Positions 1-9,600 of a stretch of 64,000 bases of DNA are shown one piece after another; within the stretch, counting starts at the first letter, position 1, and every line of letters starts with the position of its first letter. The position numbers were made by a program, and so were the translations under genes. This DNA comes from Micromonospora sp. HK10 (lineage in GTDB: Bacteria; Actinomycetota; Actinomycetes; Mycobacteriales; Micromonosporaceae), in assembly GCF_000982955.1 (NCBI RefSeq), contig NZ_KQ058895.1:1-64000 (forward strand), in the 5' to 3' direction. Below the pieces are notes generated by a model. That model did no database searches and was not told the origin of the DNA. It saw only the letters and a list, made by a program, of their open reading frames with translations.

Positions 1-18
1 ACGATCAAAAAGGTAACG

Positions 19-277
19 GGGGGATGGCCCAGTTTGCCGCAGTTCGAAGTTGATCAGGGTGGCCGGACAACGGCTGTCAGGTCTCGCCGCCGTTGATCGA
101 CCCGGGTTGCGGCATGTCGTGCTGTCCGGACTTGGGGATGGGCCGGTTTGCCGCAGCCTGGGTTGATCAAGGCGGGTGGGCCGCCGTGCCTCGTCGCCGT
201 TGATCGACTCGGGTTGCGGCATGTCGTGGTGTCCGGGCTGGGGGATGGGCCGGTTTGCCGCAACCTGTGTTGATCAA
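19..277. repeat. Tandem copies of a 78-bp palindromic intergenic element
   Basis: Two near-identical 78-bp copies lie at 93-170 and 200-277, 107 bp apart in the same orientation, and the right half of a third copy lies at about 19-56. Each full copy begins TTGATCGA and ends TTGATCAA. Its outer 22 bases form an inverted repeat: the left arm ends in TTGCGGCA and the right arm begins TGCCGCA. A transcript could therefore fold into a long hairpin. A left-arm-like fragment (TGATCGACTCGGGATGCGG) recurs at 37377, which suggests a dispersed family. No gene is visible between base 1 and coaE. Confidence 0.75.
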
Positions 278-386
278 CACCCACAGCGCGACGGGCGGCG
301 ACGGGCGGCGACGGGCGGCGCGGCTGGCGCCGGAGGCAGGGGCGACCGGTTTGGCGGGTGGTGCGCTGATCGGGTTGACTGGTCGG

Positions 387-1565
387 GTGCTGATCGTGGG
401 GTTGACCGGCGGGATCGGGTCGGGCAAGAGCGCCGTGGCGAACCGGTTGGCCGCGCTCGGCGCGGTGATCGTCGACTCCGACCGGATCGCCCGGGAGGTG
501 GTCGCGCCGGGCTCCGCCGGGCTGGCCGAGATCGTCGCCGCCTTCTCCGAGCGGGTCCTCGACGAGCGGGGCGCCCTGGACCGGGCGGCGCTGGGCGCGC
601 TGGTCTTCGGCGACGAGGCCGCCCGCCGCAGGCTGGAGGCGATCACCCATCCCCGGGTCCGGACGCGCAGCGCCGAGCTGATCGCCGCGGCGCCGCCGGA
701 CGCCGTGGTGGTGAACGACGTGCCGCTGCTGGTCGAGGTGGGGCTCGCCCCGACGTACCACCTGGTGGTCGTGGTGCGGGCGGCGGTCGCGACCCGGCTG
801 GAGCGGCTCGCGCGGCACCGGGGCATGGAGCGCGCGGAGGCCGAGCGGCGGATCGCCGCGCAGGCCGACGACGCCCGCCGGGAGGCGGCGGCCGACGTGC
901 TGCTCGACAACGACGGCACCCTGGACGACCTGGCCGCGGCGGTGGACGCGCTCTGGCACGACCGTCTGCTGCCCTACGAGCGCAATGTCCGCGAGCGGCG
1001 CGCGGTGCACCGTGCCGAGCTGGTGCTCACCGAGCCGGACCCGACCTGGCCCGAGCAGTACGCGCGGCTGGCCGCCCGGATCCGCCACGCCGCGGGCGCC
1101 GACCTGCGGGTGGACCACATCGGCTCCACCGCCGTGCCGGGGCTGGCCGCGAAGGACGTCATCGACATCCAGCTCACCGTCTCCTCGCTGGCCGAGGCGG
1201 ACGGGGCGCTCGGCGACCGGCTCGCCGACGCCGGCTTCCCCCGCCTGCCCGGCGACTGGTGGGACAACCCGCGCCCGCCGGGCAGCACCCGCTGGGCGAA
1301 GCGGCTGCACGGCAGCGCCGACCCCGGCCGCCCGGTCCACCTGCACCTGCGGGTGGACGGCTCGCCCGGCTGGCGGTACGCGCTGCTCATGCGCGACCAC
1401 CTGCGGGCCGACCCGGCGCAGCGGGCCGCGTACCTGCAGGTGAAGCGGGAGCTGGCGGCCGCCGCACCGGACAGCGCCACGTACGGGACGTTGAAGGACC
1501 CGTGGTTCGACGAGGAGCACCTGCGCGCCGAGGAGTGGGCCGCGCGGACCGGCTGGCGGCCCTGA
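387..1565 (+). CDS. coaE: Dephospho-CoA kinase fused to a GrpB/UPF0157 domain
   Basis: This enzyme catalyses the last step of coenzyme A synthesis, ATP-dependent phosphorylation of the 3'-OH of dephospho-CoA in the cytosol. The first ~200 residues hold the P-loop GLTGGIGSGKS near the N-terminus, a DSDRIARE segment and the NDVPLLVE segment of the CoaE family. Residues ~210-390 are a GrpB/UPF0157 nucleotidyltransferase-like domain (VDHIGSTAVPGL). This fusion is usual in Actinobacteria and makes the protein (392 aa) about twice the length of single-domain CoaE. The GTG at 387 is chosen because it places the P-loop about seven residues from the start; the open frame runs further upstream into repeat DNA. 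The role of the GrpB domain is unknown. Confidence 0.9.
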   Translation: MLIVGLTGGIGSGKSAVANRLAALGAVIVDSDRIAREVVAPGSAGLAEIVAAFSERVLDERGALDRAALGALVFGDEAARRRLEAITHPRVRTRSAELIAAAPPDAVVVNDVPLLVEVGLAPTYHLVVVVRAAVATRLERLARHRGMERAEAERRIAAQADDARREAAADVLLDNDGTLDDLAAAVDALWHDRLLPYERNVRERRAVHRAELVLTEPDPTWPEQYARLAARIRHAAGADLRVDHIGSTAVPGLAAKDVIDIQLTVSSLAEADGALGDRLADAGFPRLPGDWWDNPRPPGSTRWAKRLHGSADPGRPVHLHLRVDGSPGWRYALLMRDHLRADPAQRAAYLQVKRELAAAAPDSATYGTLKDPWFDEEHLRAEEWAARTGWRP

Positions 1566-1653
1566 CCCAGGCCGCCTGGCCGGCCCCTGACCCCGGCCGC
1601 CTGCCCCACCTGGGCACAACCGGTGCCGGCGCCCGTTCGAGTTCGGACGGTGA

Positions 1654-3546
1654 CTAGCGGCGCTGCGGTGCGGGCAGTCGCGGCACCGGCCCGGGGCGGA
1701 GGTCCAGCCGGGACCAGACGCCCCGCCCGGTGCGCAGCTCCAGCCGGCGTAGTAGGCCGCCATGGTCGATCCAGTAGCGCAGCGTCGCCCGTCCGGCCGT
1801 TACCTCGATGACGTCCACCGGCCGGTCGGCCAGCCGGTCGTCGCGGACCCGGACGGCCGCGCCGGCCGGCACGGGCGCGGCGCCGGCCCGCAGCGCGGCG
1901 GCCAGCAGCCGGTCCACGTCGTCGCCGGGCGGGCCGGGGGCCGACCAGCGGGTTCCGGCCGGCACCGGCAGGGGTGGCGGCGCGCCGGCGGCGTCGGCGG
2001 TGGGCAGTTCGGCGCGGGCCACCCGCCCGTCCAGCGTCCGCCGGAGGGTGCGCCGTCCAGGGTTGTCGTCCTCGCCGGTCGCCAGGTACGCGCCGGCGCC
2101 GGTCCAGCTCAGCCAGCCCGCGCCGGTCAGGTTGGCGGCCGGGCCGAGCGGGGCGCTGAGGGTCAGCGCCGCGCCGCCGGTGGCGCGCAGCCGGCCGGGC
2201 AGCCGGGCCAGCCGGTCCACCTCCTCGTCGGCGAGCGCGCGGGGCAGGCCGGGCCATCCGCCCAGCGCGTCCACCGGGCGCAGGGTGGGCCGGTCGGTCC
2301 GGGCCAGCTCGAGGTTGACCGCCCGGCCGTCCGGCAGCCGCCCGTCGAGCCGGTGCAGCCGGGCGTCCCGGTCGAGCCACAGGCGTGGCTGCCGGGCCGG
2401 GTCCGGATCGGCCGGCAGGGGCGCGCGGAGGACGTCCATCGGCATGCCGTCCCTGGTCTCCCGGGTCAGCCAGCGGGCCCCGGCGGGGACCGGGTCGGGC
2501 TGCGCCGCGCCGAGGCCGAGCAGCAGGTCCCGGACGGCCGCAATGCCGCCCCCGGCCGGCGGCTCGCGCAGCCGCCAGCCGTCGGCCGGCGGCACCAGCG
2601 GCGGAGGGGTCGGGACGGGCCCGGCGGGCGGCTGTGGGCGCTGCACCACCACCGTGGAGGTGGCCTGGACCAGGCCCCGCTCGGCCCCCGCGCCCGGGCC
2701 GCTCACGTCCAGGTAGACCAGGGGCCGAGCCCAGTCCACCCAGCCGACCAGTTCGGTGCGGTCCGGGCCGGTACCGATCGAGACCCGGACCCCGGCCCGG
2801 ACGTCGCGCTGATTGGTGACCCGCATCGCGGCAAGCCGGTCGGTCTCGGCGGGGCTGAGCGGGCGGGCCGGGTCGGCCGGCTCGGGCGACCAGCTCAGCA
2901 ACCCGGTGACCAGGGCGGCCGCCGAACCGGCCGCGGTGAGCCCGAGGGCGATCAGGAGCGCCCGGCGCCGGTTGGACCGTTCGGCCGGATCAGCGGTGCC
3001 GTCCGAGGCGGGTGGGGCCGGTGTGCGGGCGGCGGCACCCGCCGGATCAGCCCGTCCGGCTGGTGCCGGACCGGTCCGCCGCCGGCCGGGCGGTTCGGTC
3101 GCGGGCCGGGCCCGCCGCCGGCCGCGGCCGGGGACCGGCTGCCGGTCCCGGGAGGGGGAGCGGTGCCCGGCGGTGGCGGGGAACAGCGGGTCCGTGGGGG
3201 CGTCGACGGCGGCGTGCGGAGCGGTATCGGGTGGTGGGGTGGGGCGGGGTCCGGGGGAGGTCTCCACGAGTGGAGAACGCCCCGACGCGGCTGCGGTGAC
3301 GTGCCCGGGCGGAGGCGCGGCCCGGGGTGCCGTGTGCCGGGAGGGTGGCGCGGTGGGGGTGGCGTGCCGGGGTGGAGGCGCTGCCGGGGTGCCGCGGGCC
3401 GGAAGGTGGCGCGGTGGGGTGACGTGCCGGGGTGGAGGCGCGGCTGGAAGCGGCGGTGTGGCCGGGGTGGGAACGGAGGGCCTCGGGATGCGCCGCGACG
3501 GGCAGGGGCGCTCGCGGCGGCCGGTCTGCGCCGTCGGCGCGACCAC
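1654..3546 (-). CDS. Single-pass membrane protein with proline-rich N-terminus, unknown function
   Basis: I do not recognise a named family. A long proline/arginine/histidine-rich N-terminal part contains repeats of the type PPPRHATP. It is followed by a basic stretch and one transmembrane helix ([20 protein letters not shown]), then ~410 residues that should lie outside the membrane. The outer part looks like two similar halves, each with a 'VPAGxRW' segment and a strand like VDVIEV or MDVLRA, which suggests a duplicated lipoprotein-like beta domain. It converges with coaE and diverges from uvrB. The start is uncertain: GTG codons in frame occur at 3711, 3687, 3546 and 3267. 3546 is a compromise that leaves the uvrB promoter free. 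The proline-rich part is encoded by imperfect tandem DNA repeats around 3300-3480. Confidence 0.6.
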   Translation of the reverse strand: MVAPTAQTGRRERPCPSRRIPRPSVPTPATPPLPAAPPPRHVTPPRHLPARGTPAAPPPRHATPTAPPSRHTAPRAAPPPGHVTAAASGRSPLVETSPGPRPTPPPDTAPHAAVDAPTDPLFPATAGHRSPSRDRQPVPGRGRRRARPATEPPGRRRTGPAPAGRADPAGAAARTPAPPASDGTADPAERSNRRRALLIALGLTAAGSAAALVTGLLSWSPEPADPARPLSPAETDRLAAMRVTNQRDVRAGVRVSIGTGPDRTELVGWVDWARPLVYLDVSGPGAGAERGLVQATSTVVVQRPQPPAGPVPTPPPLVPPADGWRLREPPAGGGIAAVRDLLLGLGAAQPDPVPAGARWLTRETRDGMPMDVLRAPLPADPDPARQPRLWLDRDARLHRLDGRLPDGRAVNLELARTDRPTLRPVDALGGWPGLPRALADEEVDRLARLPGRLRATGGAALTLSAPLGPAANLTGAGWLSWTGAGAYLATGEDDNPGRRTLRRTLDGRVARAELPTADAAGAPPPLPVPAGTRWSAPGPPGDDVDRLLAAALRAGAAPVPAGAAVRVRDDRLADRPVDVIEVTAGRATLRYWIDHGGLLRRLELRTGRGVWSRLDLRPGPVPRLPAPQRR

Positions 3547-3734
3547 CGAGGGTGCGCACGCCGGTCGTCCCGGGTGCTGCGACCGTCGGTGCCGGGGGCG
3601 GCCTGGCCCCGGAGGGCGGCCACCCGGCCCGGTCGGCCGCCGCGAGCGGCCTACGGTACGAGCGTAGCGGCGTGAGATGTGGCACACAATGGGAATATCG
3701 AAGCCGATCACGGACCCTCCGTGCTGGCCCGGAA

Positions 3735-3757
3735 CTGTCGGACCTCCGGCGTACCGT
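3735..3757 (+). promoter_or_regulatory. RecA-NDp (PafBC-type) promoter of uvrB
   Basis: CTGTCG at 3735-3740 is followed by exactly 11 bases and TACCGT at 3752-3757. This fits the RecA-independent damage promoter described in mycobacteria (TTGTCR-N11-TANNNT) apart from the first base. The -10 box ends seven bases before the uvrB ATG, so the mRNA is probably leaderless. The same arrangement is seen upstream of uvrA, uvrC and recQ. Confidence 0.7.
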
Positions 3758-3764
3758 TGTGGGT

Positions 3765-5876
3765 ATGGCGCTCGACATTCCCCGGCTCGACGGCCGCTTC
3801 CAGGTCGTCAGCGAGTTCCAGCCGGCCGGCGACCAGCCGGCCGCCATCGACGAGCTTGAGCGTCGGGTGCGGCGCGGCGACCGTAACACGGTGCTGCTCG
3901 GCGCGACCGGCACCGGCAAGAGCGCCACCACGGCGTGGCTGGTCGAGCGGCTGCAACGGCCCACCCTGGTGCTCGCGCCCAACAAGACCCTCGCCGCCCA
4001 GCTGGCCAAGGAGTTCGGTGAGCTGCTGCCGCGCAACGCGGTGGAATACTTCGTCTCCTACTACGACTACTACCAGCCCGAGGCGTACATCCCGCAGACC
4101 GACACCTACATCGAGAAGGACTCGTCGGTCAACGAGGAGGTCGAGCGGCTGCGGCACTCGGCGACCATGTCGCTGCTCACCCGCCGCGACGTGATCGTGG
4201 TGGCCACCGTCTCGGCGATCTACGGCCTGGGCACCCCGGAGGAATACCTCGACCGCGCGGTCCGGGTCGCTGTCGGCCAGGAGCTCGACCGCGACCAGTT
4301 GCTGCGGCGCCTGGTCGACATCCAGTACACCCGCAACGACATGGCGTTCCAGCGCGGCACCTTCCGGGTCCGGGGTGACACGCTGGAGATCATCCCGGCG
4401 TACGAGGAGCTGGCCGTCCGGATCGAGCTCTTCGGTGACGAGATCGAGAAGCTCTACTACCTCAACCCGCTGACCGGTGACGTGGTCCGTGAGGTCGACC
4501 AACTGATGATCTTCCCGGCCACGCACTACGCCGCCGGCCCGGAGCGGATGGAGCGGGCGATCCGCGACATCGAGGCCGAGCTGGGCGAGCGCCTGGCCGA
4601 GCTGGAGCGGCAGGGCAAGCTGCTGGAGGCGCAGCGGCTGCGGATGCGCACCACCTACGACATCGAGATGATGCGCCAGGTCGGCTTCTGCTCCGGCATC
4701 GAGAACTACTCCATGCACATCGACGGCCGGCTGCCCGGCAGCCCGCCGCACTGCCTGCTCGACTACTTCCCCGACGACTTCCTCACCGTTGTCGACGAGT
4801 CGCACGTGACCATCCCGCAGATCGGCGGCATGTACGAGGGCGACGCGTCCCGCAAGCGGATGCTGATCGACCACGGGTTCCGGCTGCCCAGCGCGGCCGA
4901 CAACCGGCCGCTGCGCTTCGACGAGTTCCTGGAGCGGGTCGGCCAGATGGTCTTCCTCTCCGCCACCCCCGGCCCCTGGGAGCTGGAGCAGGCCCAGGGC
5001 GAGTTCGTCGAGCAGGTGATCCGCCCGACCGGCCTGATCGACCCGGAGGTGGTGGTCAAGCCCACCAAGGGCCAGATCGACGACCTGATGCACGAGATCA
5101 AGCTGCGCACCGAGCGCGACGAGCGGGTCCTGGTCACCACGCTGACCAAGAAGATGGCCGAGGACCTGTCGGACTACCTGCTGGAGAACGGCATCCGGGT
5201 CCGTTACCTGCACTCCGAGGTCGACACGCTGCGCCGGGTGGAGTTGCTGCGCGAGCTGCGCAAGGGCGACTACGACGTTCTGGTCGGCATCAACCTGCTC
5301 CGCGAGGGTCTCGACCTGCCGGAGGTCTCCCTGGTGGCGATCCTGGACGCCGACAAGGAGGGCTTCCTGCGCAGCGGCCGGTCGCTGATCCAGACCATCG
5401 GCCGGGCGGCCCGTAACGTCTCCGGCCAGGTCCACATGTACGCCGACAAGATCACCCCGTCGATGGCCGACGCGATCGACGAGACCAACCGGCGCCGGGC
5501 CAAGCAGATCGCGCACAACGAGGCCAACGGGATCAGCCCCGAGCCGCTGCGTAAGAAGATCCACGACATCCTCGACGACATCTACCGCGAGGCGGAGGAC
5601 ACCGAGGCCAGCAACGTCGGCGGGGCCGTCCGGCAGCTGTCCCGGGGCAAGGCGCCGGTCAAGGAGACCCGCAGCCGTGGTGGGCGGGGCGGCGCGGCGA
5701 CGCCGTCCCGCGAGGGGATGGCCCGGGCCGACCTGGCCAACCTCATCCAGGAGCTCAACGACCAGATGCTGGCCGCCGCGCGGGAGCTGCAGTTCGAGCT
5801 GGCCGCGCGGATCCGCGACGAGGTCGCCGACCTCAAGAAGGAGCTGCGCGGAATGGACGCCGCCGGGGTGAAGTGA
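3765..5876 (+). CDS. uvrB: Excinuclease ABC subunit B
   Basis: This is the damage-verification helicase of nucleotide excision repair. It is loaded by UvrA and recruits UvrC. The 703-aa length is normal for the family. It has the Walker A motif GATGTGKS at residues 46-53 and the beta-hairpin region with [10 protein letters not shown], which clamps one DNA strand. Further along are the helicase motifs [10 protein letters not shown] and QTIGRAARN, and a C-terminal UVR domain ([19 protein letters not shown]) that binds UvrC. The ATG at 3765 is chosen because it gives the conserved N-terminus [12 protein letters not shown] and lies just after a damage-type promoter. Its stop codon overlaps the start of the next gene by one base. 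Confidence 0.97.
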   Translation: MALDIPRLDGRFQVVSEFQPAGDQPAAIDELERRVRRGDRNTVLLGATGTGKSATTAWLVERLQRPTLVLAPNKTLAAQLAKEFGELLPRNAVEYFVSYYDYYQPEAYIPQTDTYIEKDSSVNEEVERLRHSATMSLLTRRDVIVVATVSAIYGLGTPEEYLDRAVRVAVGQELDRDQLLRRLVDIQYTRNDMAFQRGTFRVRGDTLEIIPAYEELAVRIELFGDEIEKLYYLNPLTGDVVREVDQLMIFPATHYAAGPERMERAIRDIEAELGERLAELERQGKLLEAQRLRMRTTYDIEMMRQVGFCSGIENYSMHIDGRLPGSPPHCLLDYFPDDFLTVVDESHVTIPQIGGMYEGDASRKRMLIDHGFRLPSAADNRPLRFDEFLERVGQMVFLSATPGPWELEQAQGEFVEQVIRPTGLIDPEVVVKPTKGQIDDLMHEIKLRTERDERVLVTTLTKKMAEDLSDYLLENGIRVRYLHSEVDTLRRVELLRELRKGDYDVLVGINLLREGLDLPEVSLVAILDADKEGFLRSGRSLIQTIGRAARNVSGQVHMYADKITPSMADAIDETNRRRAKQIAHNEANGISPEPLRKKIHDILDDIYREAEDTEASNVGGAVRQLSRGKAPVKETRSRGGRGGAATPSREGMARADLANLIQELNDQMLAAARELQFELAARIRDEVADLKKELRGMDAAGVK

Positions 5877-6751
5877 TGCCGGAGGGCGTCGGCGTGCTGA
5901 CCGAGGCGGTCCTCGGCCGGCCGGATCCCCGGCTGCGCCCGTACGTGGACCGTTACCTCGGCTACCGGGAGCACACCGCCGCGCCCCTGGTACGCCAGGA
6001 GGTCGCCGGTGCCTTCGTGGTGCTGATCCTCGGCTGGGGCGCCGCGCTGGACGTGACCGATCCGCGGGCGGCCGGGCGGGGCGCGTCCGGCGTGAACGCC
6101 TTCGTGGCCGGTCCGTTCGACGGCTGCTGCACGACCCGTACCGAGGGGGAGGGCGTCGGGGTGCAGGTGCTGCTGACGCCGCCCGCCGCCCGGCGGCTGC
6201 TCGGCCTGCCGCTCGGCGAGCTGGCCAACCGGGTCCTCCCGGTGGACCGGATCGGTGGCTGGCTGGCCCGGCTCCGCGAGGAACTGGCCGAGGCACCCGA
6301 CTGGCCGGGCCGGTTCGCCCGGCTCGACGCGGCGCTGACCAGCCGGCTGACCGGGAACGGGCCGGTCGACCCGCGGCTGCTGGGCGCCTGGCGGTCGCTG
6401 GCGGCCGGCCGGGTCGGCGTGGGGGCGGTCGCCGACGAGCTGGGCTGGAGTCGGCGGCACCTGGCCGTGGCGTTCCGGCGGGAGTTCGGCCAGCCGCCGA
6501 AGACCGTGGCCCGGTTGGTCCGCTTCCAGCGGGCGTACGCGACGCTCGGCCGGGAGCTGGTCACCGCGCCGCTCGACGACGGCGGGGCGAGCGGCGTGAC
6601 CGTCGCCGGTGGCGGGCCCGGGTGGGCGGAGCTGGCGGTCCGCTGCGGCTACTACGACCAGTCACACCTGATCCGTGACTTCCGGCAGTTCGCCGGGCGA
6701 ACCCCGACGGCGCTGCTCCGCGCGGGGTCACATTCGTCCAATCCCGGCTGA
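5876..6751 (+). CDS. AraC-family transcriptional regulator
   Basis: This 291-aa DNA-binding regulator has an N-terminal ligand or sensor region (DUF6597-like, about residues 1-150). The C-terminal AraC helix-turn-helix pair covers about residues 165-285: first helix unit VADELGWSRRHLAVAFRREF, second unit with YYDQSHLIRDFRQFAGRTP. Its ATG overlaps the uvrB stop, with a GTG one codon upstream as the alternative start, so it may be read through from uvrB. The downstream VOC gene, 24 bp away, is its likely partner or target; such AraC/VOC pairs are frequent in actinomycetes. The effector is not evident. The linker between the two HTH units has a glycine-rich insertion (DDGGASGVTVAGGG). Confidence 0.85.
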   Translation: MPEGVGVLTEAVLGRPDPRLRPYVDRYLGYREHTAAPLVRQEVAGAFVVLILGWGAALDVTDPRAAGRGASGVNAFVAGPFDGCCTTRTEGEGVGVQVLLTPPAARRLLGLPLGELANRVLPVDRIGGWLARLREELAEAPDWPGRFARLDAALTSRLTGNGPVDPRLLGAWRSLAAGRVGVGAVADELGWSRRHLAVAFRREFGQPPKTVARLVRFQRAYATLGRELVTAPLDDGGASGVTVAGGGPGWAELAVRCGYYDQSHLIRDFRQFAGRTPTALLRAGSHSSNPG

Positions 6752-6775
6752 CCGCCGCGGCGGCAGACTGGCGGC

Positions 6776-7144
6776 ATGCGAAGCATCTACCCGGTTCTCC
6801 GGTACCCCGACGCCTCCGCCGCCATCGAGTTCCTCCGCTCCGCCTTCGGCTTCACCGTGCACGAGGTGCACGCGGGTCCGGACGGCGAGGTGCGGCACGC
6901 CCAGCTCGGGTACGGCGACGGCCTGATCATGCTCGGCACCGGGCCCGCACCGGCCACCCGGCCCGCCGACGACGACTACCGCGTCTACGTGGCCGTGGAC
7001 GACATCGACGGCCACCACGAGCGGGCCCGGTCGGCGGGCGCGGAGATCGTCCAGCCGCCGTTCGACACGGACTACGGCTCCCGCGACTACGTGGCCCGGG
7101 ATCCGGCCGGGCTGGTCTGGTCCTTCGGCACGTACCGCCCCTGA
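6776..7144 (+). CDS. VOC (glyoxalase/bleomycin-resistance) family protein
   Basis: This is a 122-aa protein of the vicinal-oxygen-chelate superfamily. The opening RSIYPVLRYPDASAAIEFL and the closing RDPAGLVWSFGTYRP are typical of PhnB/glyoxalase-like single-domain members, which dimerise to build a metal site. The substrate cannot be told from sequence. The ATG at 6776 is 24 bp after the AraC regulator gene, which makes co-transcription likely. Confidence 0.85.
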   Translation: MRSIYPVLRYPDASAAIEFLRSAFGFTVHEVHAGPDGEVRHAQLGYGDGLIMLGTGPAPATRPADDDYRVYVAVDDIDGHHERARSAGAEIVQPPFDTDYGSRDYVARDPAGLVWSFGTYRP

Positions 7145-7347
7145 CCGGGGTGCTGCGTGGGCTGACCGTGCGCCGCCGGGTCGCCGTCGACGGCGCCAGC
7201 CCTGGCGTGCCGCCAGCACCGGCGTGCCGCCAGGGCTGCCGGGCCGGCGGGCCGCCGACGGTAGGGAGCAGGCCGCGATAGCGCTGAGCGAGCAAGGTAT
7301 TGCCCTGCGTGACGGTACTGCGTACGCTCCGTCGGTGGGAGGCGCGC

Positions 7348-8262
7348 ATGCCATCGTCAGCAAGTCCTGTGGTGCGGCGGGTGCGGCTGGGCGTGGAGCT
7401 GCGCCGGCTGCGGCACCGGGAGTCGCTCACCCTGGAGCAGGTGTGTGGCCGGCTCGGTTGGGCGTCCACGTCCAAGCTGTCCCGCATCGAGCTGGGGCAG
7501 AGCCGGCCCGACCTGGCCGACGTGCTCGACCTGCTCGACGTCTACGCGGTGCCCCCCGACCGGCGGGACGCGCTCATCGTCATCGCCCGCGACGCCGCCA
7601 CCGGGCGCGGCTGGTCCAAGGCCCTCGGCGAGATGGGGGAGCGGCAGCGGGCGTACGCGGAGCTGGAGGCGAGCGCGGCCCGGATCGTCGAGTACCAGCC
7701 GGCGGTCGTGCCCGGCCTGCTCCAGGCGCCGGGGTACGCCCGGTTGCGGGTCACCGCCGGGTCGCTGCTCGCCGACGGGGTGGACGTGGAGGCCGACATC
7801 CGGGCCCGGGCGGTGCGCCAGGAGGTGCTGCGCCGGCCGAACGCGCCGCACTACACGGCCCTGCTCGACGAGCGGGTCTGCGATCCCGGCGGCCTGCCCG
7901 ACGAGGTCTGGCGGGAGCAGCTGAGTCACCTGCTGGCCGCAGCCGAGCTGCCGAACGTCGAGGTCCGGCTGCTGCCCCGCGACGCCGCCCCGCACGGCGG
8001 GGTGCACCCGCTGGCCGCCTTCTCCTACTTCGCGCACCCGGACCCGGCCGATCCGCGCACCGTCCTGGTGGAGACGCTCACCGCCGACCTGCGCCTGGTC
8101 GACGAGACCGACATCGCCCGGTACGAGCGGCTCATCGACTGGCTGTCCGCGGCGGCGCTGCCGGCCGAGAAGTCGGCCGAGCTGCTGGCCGGGCGGCTCG
8201 GCGGGCCACCGGTGCCGCGCCCGCGAGAGGCCGCCGACGCCCCGCTCCCGCAACCCAGCTAA
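7348..8262 (+). CDS. XRE-family regulator with DUF5753 domain
   Basis: This 304-aa protein has an N-terminal helix-turn-helix of the XRE/Cro type (LTLEQVCGRLGWASTSKLSR, about residues 25-50). A C-terminal DUF5753 (Scr1-like) region runs from about residue 95 (YAELEASAARIVEYQPAVVP) and contains the typical VPGLLQAPGYAR segment. Hundreds of such genes occur in actinomycetes, often beside small DUF397 partner genes; none is visible here. The ATG at 7348 is preceded by GGGAGG at a good distance. A GTG 48 bp upstream is the alternative. Its target genes are unknown. Confidence 0.85.
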   Translation: MPSSASPVVRRVRLGVELRRLRHRESLTLEQVCGRLGWASTSKLSRIELGQSRPDLADVLDLLDVYAVPPDRRDALIVIARDAATGRGWSKALGEMGERQRAYAELEASAARIVEYQPAVVPGLLQAPGYARLRVTAGSLLADGVDVEADIRARAVRQEVLRRPNAPHYTALLDERVCDPGGLPDEVWREQLSHLLAAAELPNVEVRLLPRDAAPHGGVHPLAAFSYFAHPDPADPRTVLVETLTADLRLVDETDIARYERLIDWLSAAALPAEKSAELLAGRLGGPPVPRPREAADAPLPQPS

Positions 8263-8550
8263 CACCGCGACCCGCGATCATCCGCCGACCCGGCAATCGG
8301 CGGCCGGCTCCGCACCGACTGCCGGAGCGCACCTGACTGCCGGAGCGCGGCCATCACCCGCCGCCAGCCGGAACGCGCCTGGCTGCCGGAGCGCAACCAG
8401 CCGCCGGAGCACGGCCATCACCCGCCGCCACCCCCGCGGGCGGCGTCCGGCACGCCGGCTGCGCGCCGCCGCCGGGCCCGGCGGCCCCGATGCCCGTCGG
8501 GGCCGGCGGCTGGCGCGTCGAGAGGCACGTTAGGTCAGCGGTACGACACT
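8263..8550. repeat. Gene-free spacer with imperfect direct repeats
   Basis: This 288-bp spacer between convergent genes holds several copies of CCGGAGCGC and a direct repeat of GGCCATCACCCGCCGCCA about 64 bp apart (near 8349 and 8413). No coding signal, clear terminator or known RNA was recognised. Confidence 0.5.
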
Positions 8551-8844
8551 TCAGGCCGGCACGTCGGTGAAGTGCTCGACCAGCGGCGGGTTGGCGAAGT
8601 GCGGTCCGATCAGCTCCCGCCACCGGGTGAACCGCTCGGTCTGCCGGAAGTTGGTCTCGTGTGCCGCCACCGCGTCCCACTCCACCAGCAGCACGAACCG
8701 CGACGGCGACTCCACGCCGCGGGTCATCCGCACCGAACGGCACCCCTCGGTGCCGCTCAGGATCGGACGCGCCTGCGCGTACGCGGCGGCGAAGGCGTCC
8801 TCGTGCCCGGGAATCACATCGATCAGCGCGACCTCAAGAACCAT
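8551..8844 (-). CDS. Antibiotic biosynthesis monooxygenase (ABM) domain protein
   Basis: This 97-aa protein has the dimeric alpha/beta-barrel ABM fold pattern. It opens MVLEVALIDVIPGHEDAF, has a central segment SVRMTRGVESPSRFVLLVEW and ends HFANPPLVEHFTDVPA. The family includes small cofactor-free monooxygenases and heme-degrading or unknown proteins. The ATG at 8844 fits the conserved first strand. It lies in opposite orientation to both neighbours, so it is probably a single-gene unit. The substrate is unknown. Confidence 0.85.
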   Translation of the reverse strand: MVLEVALIDVIPGHEDAFAAAYAQARPILSGTEGCRSVRMTRGVESPSRFVLLVEWDAVAAHETNFRQTERFTRWRELIGPHFANPPLVEHFTDVPA

Positions 8845-8946
8845 GTCCGGCAGCCTCGCACGGCCGCCTCCACGCGCTGCCACGCGGGGCTGGTCCGTCC
8901 CACCGCGTCCCTCTAGGGTGGGCGCGCGGGACAGGGGGAGGGACAG

Positions 8947-9600
8947 ATGCTCGACTGGCTCACCGCCACGGCGTTCACGGTGGCGGGAACCGGCACCACC
9001 TGGGCGGAGCTGCTCGGCTTCGGCACCGGCGTGGTCAACGTCTGGCTGGTGGCGCGGCAGCACATCGCCAACTGGCCGCTCGGCATCGCCAACGTGCTGT
9101 TGCTGATGGTGCTCTTCTGGACCGCCGGCCTGTACGCCGACGCCGGCCTCCAGATCGTCTACGTCCTGCTCGGCCTCTACGGCTGGTGGCACTGGCTCTT
9201 CGGCGGCCAGCGGCGCAGCCGGCTGGTCGTGGCCCGCACCGGGCGGCGCGAGTGGTGGGCGCTGGCCGTCGCCGGGGTGCTGCTCACCGGCGGGCTCTGG
9301 GTGCTGCTGGACCGGGCCACCGACTCGACGGTGCCGTTGGCCGACGCGCTCACCACCGCGCTGTCGCTGCTGGCCACCTACGGCCAGACCCGCAAGCTGG
9401 TGGAGAGCTGGTGGCTGTGGATCGCGGCGGATCTGATCTACATCCCGCTCTACGCGTACAAGGGACTCTGGCTGACCGGTGGCCTGTACCTGATCTTCCT
9501 GGCGCTCTGCGTGCTCGGGCTGCGGGCCTGGCGGGCGGACCTGCGCCGGCGGTCGGCGGCGACCCTGCTGCCGCCCGGCCCCGCCCCGGTGGCGGCATGA
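8947..9600 (+). CDS. pnuC: Nicotinamide riboside transporter PnuC
   Basis: This 217-aa integral membrane protein facilitates uptake of nicotinamide riboside. About seven hydrophobic helices are visible. The family signatures include QHIANWPLGIANVLLL and GLYGWWHWLFG in the first half, and ATYGQTRKLVESWWLWIAAD near helix 6. A GGGGGAGGG ribosome site precedes the ATG, and a TAGGGT box lies about 27 bp before it. It overlaps nadR by four bases (ATGA), so import and phosphorylation of the vitamin are translationally coupled. Confidence 0.93.
   Translation: MLDWLTATAFTVAGTGTTWAELLGFGTGVVNVWLVARQHIANWPLGIANVLLLMVLFWTAGLYADAGLQIVYVLLGLYGWWHWLFGGQRRSRLVVARTGRREWWALAVAGVLLTGGLWVLLDRATDSTVPLADALTTALSLLATYGQTRKLVESWWLWIAADLIYIPLYAYKGLWLTGGLYLIFLALCVLGLRAWRADLRRRSAATLLPPGPAPVAA

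Noticed and set aside
3708-6296. 862-codon frame antisense to uvrB
   Set aside because: It is opposite a certain gene and reflects the absence of stop codons in G+C-rich DNA; composition is His/Val/Asp-rich and unnatural. The same applies to long antisense frames over uvrA, uvrC, zwf and tkt.
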